From Reticulascus tulasneorum (lineage: Eukaryota > Ascomycota > Sordariomycetes > Glomerellales > Reticulascaceae): DNA of 64,000 bases. Position numbers and translations under genes: made by a program. Position 1 is the first letter of the stretch; each line of letters opens with the position of its first letter. Where the stretch lies: contig LSAX01000009.1 of NCBI GenBank assembly GCA_001557505.1, positions 1,984,001 to 2,048,000 on the forward strand. The letters are read 5' to 3'. This document shows, piece by piece, positions 11,828 to 22,127 of the stretch. The notes below the pieces were generated by a model, which saw nothing but the letters and a program-made list of their open reading frames with translations, did not search any database and was not told the origin of the DNA.

Positions 11828-12255
11828 TCAGTGGTGGTCATTTCCATGGCTGTCCCCGTGATGCTCGTCATTCAAGAAGAAGTGCTCGTACGCGCAGTAC
11901 GCCGTGAAGGCGACCGTGGCTATTCCGAGCCCCGGGAATCCACGTTTGAATCGGTTCCATCTTGTGAACGGCCCTTGGTACCGCCATGCCTCTCTGCAAA
12001 TCACCCTGTTGTCAGCCCGAAGTCAATTTTTCAGGTGGTGGGGATATACTCACGCTCTCTCCCAGGGGTCGTATCTCGGTTGGCCGGATGCTGCTTTCAA
12101 CGCTCGCATGTCAAAGCCTGTGATGTTTGGCTTTTCGCCTTTGGCGTGGTACGCCAGTCGTAATCTACACGTATGGCACGAGGGTTAGCCCGTTGCAATT
12201 CGTCGCTGCGAGCACCTCCCGTAGCTCAATGGCGGTCGTACCTTGTTGGCTGCAT
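11828..12255 (-). CDS. NADH:ubiquinone oxidoreductase B12 subunit (NDUFB3 family)
   Basis: Three exons (12255-12242, 12164-12054, 11993-11828) encode 96 residues. The first exon is only 14 bp (MQPT plus two bases), so simple frame scanning misses the gene. The joined protein has the family hallmarks: NITGFDMRALKAASGQPRYDPWERAEAWRY, then FTRWNRFKRGFPGLGIATVAFTAYCAYEHFF with one membrane helix, then a His-rich end (NDEHHGDSHGNDHH). This is an accessory subunit of respiratory complex I in the inner mitochondrial membrane. Size fits the family (about 85-100). It is divergent from POP2, with 490 bp between the start codons. The tiny first exon is the least certain part; an upstream start is possible. 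Confidence 0.9.
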
Positions 12256-12745
12256 GGTTCCGACGCAAAAATCCTGCTGTGCTAGACAACAATGGATGGT
12301 TCACCGGAGGGCTGGTTGTGTTGGAGGTCGAGGTTTCTCAGGATGTCGTCGAATTAGGTACATCGGTACTTCTCCGGATGGCGCGATGCACGGGCCACTT
12401 CTCGTCCTCCCCTGTTCCCCATGTCGGTCAACCTTCGCCTTGACCTTCAAGTTCGGTCCACCATTCTCTCGCATTCTTAGATCAACAGCCTCGATACAAC
12501 TCGCACCGCACCCGTCCAGATCGATAATTGCCAGCGCACGAGTATCGCTACCACGGAAAAGTTTTCCAACCCCTGCCTTGCCCGATTTCCCTGCGCGCCT
12601 CTGCCAACCCGCCGAGACAAAGTCACTTGCCGACGCCCATTCCCACATCCACCCAATGCCGGGCCGTGGACAACAACATCGTCCCCGAAGAACGAACAAA
12701 ACCAACACTAGGAACAGAACACGTTAGAGACCTCCTGCCTTTGGT
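12256..12745. other. Bidirectional promoter region, NDUFB3-type gene / POP2
   Basis: 490 bp separate the two start codons, so this must hold both core promoters and leaders. It is pyrimidine-rich toward POP2. No TATA box or specific operator could be assigned. Confidence 0.55.
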
Positions 12746-14303
12746 ATGCCGCCTCCGCTGCCCAGGTTCCCCAGCGGACCCAATACCATATCCCCCTACC
12801 ACCAGCAGTTCCCGTCGCATGCCCAGAACCACGGTGCCGGCCATGCACCTCCCTTGGGCGGCAATCCATCCTACCTCAATTCGAACGCAGGGATAAGCCC
12901 CTTCTCCGCCAACGGAAATGTTCTAGGTGTGGGGGGAGGTCTGAACGGAGGTTTCACGGTCGGCGACACGGGGCTGGGAAGCCATGCTGCCAGGATGGGA
13001 TTTGCGCATGCTGCGAATCTTCAACAGCAACAGCAGCAGCATGGCCAGCAGCAACATAACCTCATGGCAGAGCATGCGAACATGCGGAGCCAGTCCAATA
13101 AGGGAAGGATACGGGAAGTGTGGAAGCATAATCTCCACGAGGAGATGGCTGTGCTGAGAGACTTGGTGGACAAGTACCCATACATTGCGATGGTTAGCGG
13201 AGGCTCGTTCTCTACCGTTACGGATCTGATCTGACATATTCATGCAGGATACCGAGTTTCCGGGCGTCGTATCGCGGCCGATGGGAGGCTTCAGGGGCAA
13301 GAGTGATTACCACTACCAATGCTTGCGAACGAATGTCGACATGCTCAAGGTGATCCAAATCGGCCTGACCCTGTTCAATGAGGACGGCGAGACACCACCA
13401 GCCCGGCCAAACTCGCAAGATTCAATGGATATGGGCATCGCCGCAAGACGAGTTGCGAACCAAGGGCCGTTCCCGTACGCTTGGCAGTTCAACTTCAAGT
13501 TCTCCCTCAAAGAGGACATGTACAACGAGAAATCTATAGAGTCGCTGCAGAGTGCTGGAATCGACTTCAACCTACTCGAGAGGGATGGAATCGACCCGCA
13601 TGACTTCGCATCGCTTCTCATTCCTTCGGGCTTGGTCTGCTTCGACAACGTCCGGTGGATCTCGTTCCACGGCGGTTACGATTTTGGTTACCTGACCAAG
13701 TTGCTTATCTGTACCCCACTGCCCAATGACGAGGTCGACTTTGACCAAGTCATGAAGCTATACTTTCCCTCGACCTACGACGTCAAGCATCTCATGAAGC
13801 ACGCCATCAAGCTGCACAACTCTGGCCTCTTGACGCCCAACGATCCGAACAGCGCCGAGATCCTTCAAAAATTCGAACACAAATCTGGGCTGGAGAACAT
13901 CGCAGAGACGCTCAAGATCAAACGTGTCGGCTCTGCTCATCAAGCTGGCTCCGACTCGCTCCTGACTGGCAAAGTCTTCTTCCAAATGCGCGATAAGATC
14001 TTCAACGGCGAGATCCCTGATGAGCACGTCGGTAAAGTGTGGGGTCTCGGCATTCCGGATGTTAGCCTATTGATGGCATCTATGATGGGCGGAAACCAAG
14101 GCCCACAGGACTCTTCGCCTGGGCAGAATGCCAACGGCACCGGCCAGAACGGCGCGCCGAGCACGCCGAACACCGGAACTGTTGGTCTCGCCAGCACACC
14201 CGCGGCCCAGGCGCACAATACGAATGGGACATCCATGGGACCGATGACACCTGGCGGTGGCGGAGGAGTCTTTGGGAGCTTTGCCTTCGCGGGTAGTAGA
14301 TAA
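12746..14303 (+). CDS. POP2: CCR4-NOT mRNA deadenylase subunit CAF1/POP2
   Basis: Two exons (12746-13192 and 13248-14303) encode 500 residues; the 55-bp intron falls right before the first catalytic block. Residues 1-149 are a low-complexity Gly/Gln/Asn-rich extension ending in IREVWKHNLHEEMAVLRDLVDKYPYIAM, the start of the nuclease fold. The DEDD-family residues are all present: D150 and E152 (DTEFPG), D294 (GGYDFGYL), H380 and D385 (SAHQAGSDSLL). So the enzyme should be an active 3'-5' poly(A) exonuclease of the CCR4-NOT complex, acting in cytoplasmic mRNA decay. Compared with animal CAF1 there is an insertion of about 23 residues (PARPNSQDSMDMGIAARR) between the first and middle catalytic blocks, and a Gly/Ala/Thr-rich tail. 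Converges with FYV10. Confidence 0.96.
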
Positions 14304-14906
14304 GACCCACACGCCATCCTGGGTTGATTGAGCAATCATTGCCCAGCACCATTTCCAATCCCTGGGCAAATGGCTACACCACCAACGACCATGCGAAAAG
14401 CAGATGGGAGGAAATGGTGTCAGACTCATTCATGCACCTCGGTTTGGGTGTTCGAATTGCCGCTGCAAACATACGGAGTTGGTATCCGGGAGGACAATTC
14501 CATATAAAAAAGGCACACTGTGGAATACGTGGAGAGCCGATCCCCGTTAGTCACAGCAAGATGCGTTGAACCTGTATTGTATTGTGAATATCTGGAAATG
14601 GGGGTGGATGAAATTCAACTGTTCTTCTTGAGTTTACTGTGTGAGATTAACACGTCGTTCACGAGAGGCCATTCCGTGTTTGTGAGATTTTTACTTTGAC
14701 ATTTTGTGATGATCTGTAACTATGTAAATGACGCCGGGGTAGGTCCAAAAGGGACAATGCCTTTGTTACTCCCTTACCGTGACTCCATTCTCATGCCCGT
14801 TGCCGCTTCCGCTGCATGTAGGCTGACCCGAGGATCCGGATCCGCCCCAATCCAAGTAAGGTACAAAGAACGCAGCCGCACGGCAAAAACACTCTGTTTT
14901 GCTGTG
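14304..14906. other. Convergent intergenic region, POP2 / FYV10
   Basis: About 600 bp containing both 3' flanks, with AT-rich DNA around 14560-14720 compatible with polyadenylation signals. One TACGGAGT motif lies at 14472. No gene is supported. Confidence 0.55.
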
Positions 14907-16262
14907 TTAGGTAATGTACACCTTCTTCAACTTATCCGCGCCGTATATGTCGCCTGTCCGTAGATCCTTGACATGCAGCGGCTGCAGGGCCGACTTCTTG
15001 GCATAGTCCTCCAACTTGGCCTTGCCGTACACGCGTCCACTCGGCAGCAGCAGGAGATCGTAATCGACGACGCTCTTGGTGTGGTGGGCGTAGGGCACGT
15101 GCCTCGCCAGGTCGTTCAGCTCCGTCGAGCAGATGGGACAGACGGACTGGGTCAGGGCGGTGGAGTGGGAGGGCGTGGAGGAAAGCGAGGGGTGCGACGA
15201 GTGGCATGCTGGCGTCTTGAGGGCGGAGAGGCCGGAGGAGAGGGCGATGTGGAGGAGGGGGAACGAGGGCAGGGCGAGGAGGCTGTGGTGGGTGCGGGTG
15301 AAGAGGTCGGCGAGCATGTCCCAGCGCTTGGGGCTGTAGAAGTCGCGGTAGGCTCCGTTGGCGGCGTGCGGTGGGTAGACCAGGAGGCCCGAGACCTTAC
15401 TTAGTTCTTGGGGGTAGGTGTCTCTGAACGGGGCGAGGAACTTTTTGGCATGCGTGATGGCTTCGAGGAGCTTGGGTTGCGATTGCGTTCGGACCAGTTC
15501 GATGTATTGCTGGAAGCGGAGCATGAACTCCAGATTGCTCTGCAGAGAAGTGTCAGCCGTCCCCTAGTCTTGAATACGTGGTGGTAGAAGCATGTCTTAC
15601 ATCCATCTTCCGCAACTCCTTCTTGTTATCCTGGCACCAGGCCAGTGCTTCAACCACGCTCTCGTGCCTCAGACTCTCCCGGATGCGGCTCATCTGCACG
15701 AACGTGTCGATATCTACCAGATCCTCCATCCCCCGCTCCGCCGCGAGGGCGGTCGCAGAGTCGTTGTACCCGTGCCTGAGCAGATAGTCGACCAGCAGGC
15801 GGTCCAGGCGCTTCCGGCTCCATCCCTCGTACTTGACGTCGTCGACGCTCTGCATGCTGTAGAGCTCGCCGAGGTGGGCGATGCGGGCGCCGGTCTGGCG
15901 GTGCAGGCGTGCCTCCTCGTCGGCATAGGTGGTGAGCTTGCGCTTGACGCCGCGCATCTTGGCGATCATGCTATCGAGGTTCTTGAGCACCTCATCGGGG
16001 GAGGCGCGGCCGTTGACCGAGGCGGTGGCGGTTTCTTTCAGCAGGGTCTTGATGGCGTGGGATTCCTTCTCGACCTGGAAGTGGGCCGAGCGGAAGTTCT
16101 TGCGGAGGAGCTCGTAGGGGAGGCGGAGGAGGGGTTGGTCCTGCGAGTTACGTTAGTTTGAGCCTCGATGTTGGTTCGGACTGCTGGTGCTGGAGGGGGA
16201 GGGACCCATACCAGGAGGACGTGGTCCTGGTGCTTAATTGTTGCGTATTCGTGGTCTCCCAT
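14907..16262 (-). CDS. FYV10: GID/CTLH E3 ubiquitin ligase subunit Fyv10 (Gid9/MAEA)
   Basis: Three exons (16262-16212, 16140-15601, 15539-14907) encode 407 residues. The 71- and 61-bp introns are both phase 0. Order of parts: an N-terminal helical region ([19 protein letters not shown]), LisH (about 125-160, [19 protein letters not shown]), CTLH (about 162-220), CRA region, and a C-terminal degenerate RING ([23 protein letters not shown]331 and C334) followed by [18 protein letters not shown]. This matches yeast Gid9/Fyv10, catalytic-core partner of Gid2 in the ligase that marks gluconeogenic enzymes for destruction when glucose returns. The length fits the family. It is divergent from CBF1 across 2.5 kb. 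Confidence 0.95.
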
Positions 16263-16692
16263 TGTGGCGAGTTCAGTTCGTGCGATGCTTTAGATGGTGA
16301 GAGATGCCCCTTTCCCTTTCAAGCAGCTTGCCATCGGGGGTGGCAGTGTTTGGCGGGATCGCAGTGTTTTGCGGGATCGCAGAGTAGATTTCACGGTGTG
16401 GAGAGTGGTTTGCAGGTTGGGGGGGAGTTGGAAGCACAGATGCCCGTGGCACCCGATTGACGTTATGTCACCGCCGCCCACTGTGGCGGGGCAATGGAGG
16501 ACATGGCTAATCGCCTTACTCCACTAACTACTTAGCACGAATAATCCCCCGCTTACAGTGTTTGAGGCGTTGATAAGTTGGGAATAAAAGGAGGTTTTCA
16601 CGTTACATATTCGCCATAGTTCTACGGATATCATCATCTAGAATAAGAGCTTGTTGGGCAGTGGGAAGCTCACCCTCCTTCAGCTCTACCAT

Positions 16693-16707
16693 GGGGGGGG
16701 GGGGGGG
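16693..16707. repeat. Poly(dG) tract, 15 G
   Basis: An uninterrupted G15 run in intergenic DNA. Together with the C17 run at 16778 it forms an inverted pair. Confidence 0.95.
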
Positions 16708-16777
16708 AGCTTAGGCCTGTGGCTTGGAGGTGCTTACATATGCGTGACTACTGTCCTCTAGCATGTTTGGGATGCGT

Positions 16778-16808
16778 CCCCCCCCCCCCCCCCCACCTAC
16801 CTACCTAC
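16778..16808. repeat. Poly(dC) tract (17 C) followed by (ACCT)n
   Basis: Seventeen C residues (16778-16794) run directly into ACCTACCTACCTAC. The tract is complementary to the G15 run 70 bp upstream. Confidence 0.95.
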
Positions 16809-17575
16809 ACTGTGGGATGTACCGTATGTATGTATGCATGTACGGACTATGTGTGTTGGTAGTTCCCCACCTCGGTGAGGGGGGAGGATGGTGGTCTGCT
16901 GGGTTGCTGACCAGCCCGAGATTAGTGCTGAGACACACATCCTTTACCAAGTAACTCGTACTATGAGGCAGGGCAGCCTTCAGTGCTCGCGTGTAGCCTG
17001 AGAATGTCTCACACATCTTCAGTCAAGTGATTTCGGTCTGCATCCTGGAGGGCATCAGGTGATTCGCGAGGCCCGGCAGTTCAGGACTGCTGGTAGCATA
17101 TTGCTCAGTGGTGCCGAGGAATCCAGTCCCAGTCCATTACGTGGGAGCGTATACACGACTTGTGTGTTTAGTGGGTTCTAGGTATTGTCACTATGCAGAA
17201 GACGCTGGGAATGCCGGTGGTGCATTGCAGCTCCGAGCGGTTCCCTGCCAGTCAACCCTGCGAGGGGGTCCAACATCCAGCACGATGTCGTCCTGCTCAA
17301 TATACACCAAATACACCTCGAGCGGCATACATACCTTGCATAATAGTCAGTGAATTAGCGTCCGGCCTGCGGTTGGGGTTGGGCCTGGCCCATCGGATCG
17401 AGGTGTGTCGGGGGACTCGGGGGCGCAGAGCCAACTTCCCGTCAAAACTCTTGAAGGCAGCCACGCACAGTGGGTGGTCGTTCTGCAGCCGTGATTGGCC
17501 AGGAGGTTCCTGCCTCAGGCCGCTACTTCTCAGGCGCACCCTCCAGCATATTTATCTCCAGCCTCACCCACCTTG

Positions 17576-17581
17576 CACGTG
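17576..17581. promoter_or_regulatory. CACGTG box upstream of CBF1
   Basis: CACGTG is the known target core of Cbf1-type bHLH proteins. A second copy lies at 17834. CACGTG also occurs elsewhere in the window at roughly the chance rate, so autoregulation is only a possibility. Confidence 0.3.
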
Positions 17582-17833
17582 TTCACCCTCCTTTCTCCGC
17601 CGCGTGACCAGCCCCGAACTCGATCCTGGACGAACTGCCTCGCCTTTTGGTCATCAGAAAGTTGTAAAAATCGCGGTTTCTGCATCAGAACTCCAGAGTA
17701 AACTCTGCTCTGTTTGACCTCTTAATTCTCACTTGGTTCTCGTCCACGCGCGCCGACGCCCTTTGTCGCCTGCGGCCTGCCTGCCCATCTTACACCAGCG
17801 CGCGCGCGATATCACGAGATTGATCACGCAAAA

Positions 17834-17839
17834 CACGTG
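17834..17839. promoter_or_regulatory. Second CACGTG box upstream of CBF1
   Basis: Same core as at 17576, about 960 bp before the CBF1 start codon and embedded in GC-rich DNA close to the probable start of transcription. Confidence 0.3.
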
Positions 17840-17930
17840 CACCTCCTCCGCCCTCCGACAAACCCGTGATCTGGCTCTGGCCCGCAACAGCAGCGACCAG
17901 AAAGCACGCTGCAAAGCACATGATCAGCAG

Positions 17931-18141
17931 GTGAGTTTGGCGATATTGACATTTCATTTACAAGATTCGCGACCACGTTCAGATGGCTTTTCTCGATGAC
18001 CTGGTTCATACGTCGCGATGCCCATGATGCAAATTTTCCCTAAGCTTTCCACGTCTTTTGTCGGCTCTGAACCCCCGTGTTTCCTCGCCTTCTGCACCCA
18101 GTTCTATACTCACTGTCAATCATCTCTTTTCCTTGCTCCAG
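17931..18141 (+). other. Candidate 5'-UTR intron of CBF1
   Basis: AGCAG|GTGAGT at 17931 pairs with a pyrimidine-rich acceptor ending CTCCAG at 18141. A second candidate runs from GTAAGT (18351) to TTTTCAG (18629). Splicing would remove several upstream ATGs. Based on splice-site consensus only. Confidence 0.35.
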
Positions 18142-18796
18142 AGCTGTCTGCTGCATCGATCCATTCAAGTGAATTAAGCATGACTTTATCCATCTCACCT
18201 TGATGATGCACCGCACCCCGTCTTTTTCTTCAATCATTTATCGCTGCCAATTGGGTATGCTAGCCTGGCCAAGCTCAAACCGCCTGTCATGAGGCCTCAA
18301 TGATGTCCTTCATTGTGAAAACATTGTCGCGGCAAGGTGAGAGCGAGCAAGTAAGTGCCTTCAACGCCGGCAATGTTTACAATATTGCGCAAACGACATT
18401 CATCCACAGCTTGCGATGCTGCAAATCCCCCATTATTTGCCCCCAAACAAGAGCGAAAGCTTGACTTGTCACTGGAGTCCCGATCACATCTTCATCCTCC
18501 TGGCTTTTTTTTCACTCTCTCAATGGCCAGCCTTTTTCATAAAGTCTGCTTTCCTGGTATTCATCGTCAACAAAATAAACATACTGATTGCAATACCACT
18601 ATTAGGTACCACGACTGCTCACTTTTCAGCAGTGTGTCTTGACGCAGCATTCCCAGCCCAACTGGCTGACCGTGCCGCCGCGGCCAAGGAATCTCCAACA
18701 CGACACCTGAGAGCCAACAGGAGCCTGAGGGTCGCCACAATCTCTCTGCAATCTGTTTTTGTGCTCTGATAAAAGCTCGACTCAGCTACACACACC

Positions 18797-19782
18797 ATGG
18801 CCGAGATACTTAGTGAACATCAAATTACCTCCGACCTTACACAATCCCCTTCTCCCGGCCAGAAACGAAAGCGTGGGATCACGGAACAGACCAGCCCAGG
18901 TCGCGCCAAACGTGGTGCGCCGACCGCAACCATGACAACGCCCGACCCCGCCACTGCAGCCTTCATCGAGAGTGCTGTCGAAGCTGCCCATGCTGCCGCA
19001 GCCAATGGCGTCAATGTTGCCGACTTCAGCGCTCTCCAACAGGCTGCTGCCGCCGAGCACTCCGAGGCTTCGGATCCTGCAAATGCCTCGAGTACCGCTG
19101 CTGCTGCTCTCGGGATGTATCCTACTCTCCATATTCCGCCAACCACCGAGGAGCAGTTCGCAGCCCAAGCCGGCGCCGATGCCAATCACGGGCATGATAC
19201 CTCTTTCAACACCGCTGATGTTACCCAGACGGATGCGCTACTGGACACTTCCGGCTTGGGGGGTCTCCCGCAGGCCCCCATGAACGTCAGCCCGCAGCAA
19301 CCTCGCTATTCAACCGGCGGCAATCCTCCTGCTAAGAAGCCTGATGTTGGTTCCGAAGAATGGCACAAGATGCGGAAGGACAACCACAAAGAAGGTGTGT
19401 GGCGGGTTCCCGCAACACCTCCAAAAGAAAATATGCTAATGAGATTGTAGTCGAACGTCGTCGTCGCGAGACCATCAACGAAGGTATCAACGAGCTGGCC
19501 AAGATTGTCCCCAACTGTGAGAAGAACAAGGGGTCGATTCTCCAACGCGCTGTTACATTCATCAATCAACTCAAAGAAAACGAGACGCAAAATATTGAGA
19601 AATGGACTCTGGAGAAGTTGCTTACGGAGCAGGCTATAGCAGAGCTCAGCGCTTCGAACGACAAACTCAAGCAGGAGTGCGAGCGACTCTACAGAGAGTT
19701 GGAAACTTGGAAACGTGTTGCACAAAACGCCGGGTTGCAACCTCCTCAACCCAAGGAGGAGCAACCGGCAGCTTCGACCTAG
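18797..19782 (+). CDS. CBF1: bHLH transcription factor Cbf1/CPF1
   Basis: Two exons (18797-19394, 19451-19782) encode 309 residues; a 56-bp intron splits the basic region (DNHKE|VERRRRE) and must be removed to restore the domain. The basic helix carries H197, E201 and R205, the H-x3-E-x3-R set that reads CACGTG. Helix-loop-helix follows (INEGINELAKIVPNCEKNKGSILQRAVTFINQL), then an amphipathic leucine-rich helix (IEKWTLEKLLTEQAIAEL...LYRELETWKRV), typical of Cbf1. The N-terminal half is disordered and Ala/Thr-rich, with a probable nuclear signal (GQKRKRG). In yeasts Cbf1 binds centromere CDEI and sulfur-gene promoters; in filamentous fungi sulfur metabolism and general promoter roles are the better guess. 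The long leader suggests post-transcriptional control. Confidence 0.93.
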
Positions 19783-20778
19783 GGTGTCCCGTCCCAAGAC
19801 TTTCATTATTCTCACTCAAGCAGCATGTTCCCCCCGTATCATGCTCCTTATTAGCTTATACCCTTGTGCGCGGATCACGCGACCTTTCTCTTCGCCTCTG
19901 TTCCGCTTGTCCAGGATTTACTTCATCTTCCTTCTTGGCCTCGAGACCTTTTTTCTCTTTTTGGAACCAATTCGGTTGTGTACGGCGACAGGTTACGGGT
20001 GGGATATTTTGGCAACTCGGAAGGGTGGTTTATCTCAAGCAATTTTGTCTTGCAGGGCGGAATCAATCGGAAGGTCCAGGCTTGTGTATGGCAGTTTGCT
20101 CAGGCGTTGGACGGCTGGTTGGCATACCCCTAACAGCCGTGAATTAGGAAAGGGGAGCACCTCAATACATCTATTTAGTCTGACTGCTCGTTGAAGATGA
20201 TGTGACCCGTCTAAAGCGTGTCTCAGTGGAACCGGAACATCTGGTGATTGATTCTTTGTCCCATCCACGAGATAGGGACTGTCGAAAATGGTGTTGGTAT
20301 TAATCAGACATAATTTTGCGTATTCGACTTGTTTATGATCATAAAAGTGAGGTCGCTGAACGAGAGAGGAGGGTCTCCGGCCGACCTAGGCAGCTTTCTC
20401 CCCCGGCCCATGTGTCATGCGTCTCGGAAGGGAAACGATCAAAATCAGACAGGCTACCTTGCCATTTCCTTCGTCAACAATGGGTTGACATTGACCCTCC
20501 TAAGCACGTCTGAAGGCGCGATACTCAAGCGATGAATCAACGGCAACACATTGGTCGTAGCATGAGGTGTGGGCGCCCAATGATAGAAAACAGATGCTGT
20601 TTGCGTTTCTGGACGCATATATACCACAAATTCCAGCCCTGACGCAACGGATGTGTGACGGCCTCAATGCCTGCACGCCGACAAACTTGGAAATGAGGTC
20701 GCAGATGTGGCTGGGACATTGTGCTCTTCAGAGACAAACCACTTGGATCTGCCATGTAGCCAGTGGAGGTTCCCACTG

Positions 20779-20794
20779 GGTACTACGTAGTACC
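20779..20794. repeat. 16-bp perfect palindrome GGTACTACGTAGTACC
   Basis: A perfect palindrome centred on CTACGTAG, the 8-mer that recurs in intergenic DNA of this window. Confidence 0.9.
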
Positions 20795-21800
20795 GTGGAG
20801 TTGCACGCTGGGCTTGGGAGTCGAACGAAGGGAGACGCCGGCAACCGGGGAACCGGGATGGATGGGCTCGGGATGAAGTGGCTAGCGATGGGGGGCTGCG
20901 GGCCGCATGCTGGTCTGCGGTGGCTGCAGAACAGCAAACAGGCTGGCAAACAGGCCGGCACAAACAGAAGAATGACAGAGTCAGGAGGGCCAGGGATCTT
21001 GCCTGCCTGGCCGCCAGAGAAGCCGGCCGTCTCCTCTCCCTTGTCTTTCTCTTGGGCATAGGTCAACAGATGTCTGGTATTCTCGCTCGGCAGGCAGTGG
21101 GCATGCAAACACACATCTCGCATCGCATGCCATCCGCTCGCCCGTCTCATTTCTCACTTCTCCCTCCTTATTTTTGCTCTTCCAAGCTCCAGAGAACGCC
21201 TGTTCATGGGCCCGAGACATCTGGCCGGGCTGGACTCCAATAAGTGCTTGTGATTTTCGACATCGTACATCTCACATTTCCTCTCTCTCCGCATGGGGCA
21301 GAAGACTGGCAAAAAAAGCCTAAGCCTTTGTGACAGATGAGTGTCAGCTGCGAACTGCAAACTAGTGTGTGAGCAAACAAAAATACAAACTCCAATCAAC
21401 AAGCATCGAAACTCAAACGCAAACAGAGACAACAAACACATACACACGCACACATATACGCATGCACCAAGTCCACTCAGGAAAACGGACACCCAAAACG
21501 CACACCGTTTTCCACCCCCCATCCCCATCCCGCGCGGGCGGGAAACTTAAAAGTCGAAGTAAACCTTTCTACAGCGGGCCGCCGTGCTTGGTCTCAGATC
21601 TGCCGGCCGCCGAAATGTGCAATCCAACTCAATCTGGCATTTTCAAACCCTCTCCCCTCCCTTCCCGCCCACCAAAACGCACGCCGGTCCCAACCGTGGT
21701 AAGGGCTTTTTTTTTGGGGGTTGGGGGCTGGGGGTGGGAAAGGGAGAAAAGGGCACTCCCGATCGTTCGTTGTGGATTCGCCGGGTGTGGGGCTCCACTT

Positions 21801-21837
21801 CTTGACCGGTGAACCCCCCTGCCCCGGACCGGTCAAG
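21801..21837. repeat. 10-bp perfect inverted repeat with 17-nt loop
   Basis: CTTGACCGGT (21801-21810) is perfectly complementary to ACCGGTCAAG (21828-21837). It could form a stable RNA hairpin or be a dimeric protein-binding site. It lies in a gene-free zone. Confidence 0.85.
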
Positions 21838-22079
21838 CTTATCGTTGTGGGTGTGGCGGCCCAGAAAAAAGGGGACCCGCGGCGGGAAAGTTGATATGCG
21901 ACAGATCAGAAATCTGCAGGAGACGGGAGTTCGCTGCAGCTGTAGGGTTTCTAACCTGGTAAAATCCGGACAGCTACCCAAACCCATAGGGCTAAGCTCC
22001 GGGAGGGCGGGACCTGCTTATTCTGGTCTGGTTGATGGTCCGGAGCCACAGACACCAGCTGACGGATGTGTGGCAGTTT

Positions 22080-22127
22080 TACCATGGACTTGGGGCCGGG
22101 AGATACCATGGATACGCAACCATGGTA
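22080..22127. repeat. Three TACCATGG/CCATGGTA elements
   Basis: TACCATGG occurs at 22080 and 22104, and its inverse CCATGGTA at 22120. The last two form an 8-bp perfect hairpin with an 8-nt loop. Confidence 0.8.

Larger units (their letters stand above)
16263..18796. other. Divergent promoter region, FYV10 / CBF1
   Basis: 2.5 kb without a supported gene. It contains a G15 run and a C17 run 70 bp apart, TACC repeats, two CACGTG boxes (17576, 17834) and a long leader-like stretch before CBF1 with several short upstream frames and candidate 5'-UTR introns. Confidence 0.55.

Noticed and set aside
12218..12235. TAGCTCAATGG, a D-arm-like motif
   Set aside because: It falls inside the first intron of the NDUFB3-type gene and lacks an acceptor stem and T-arm.
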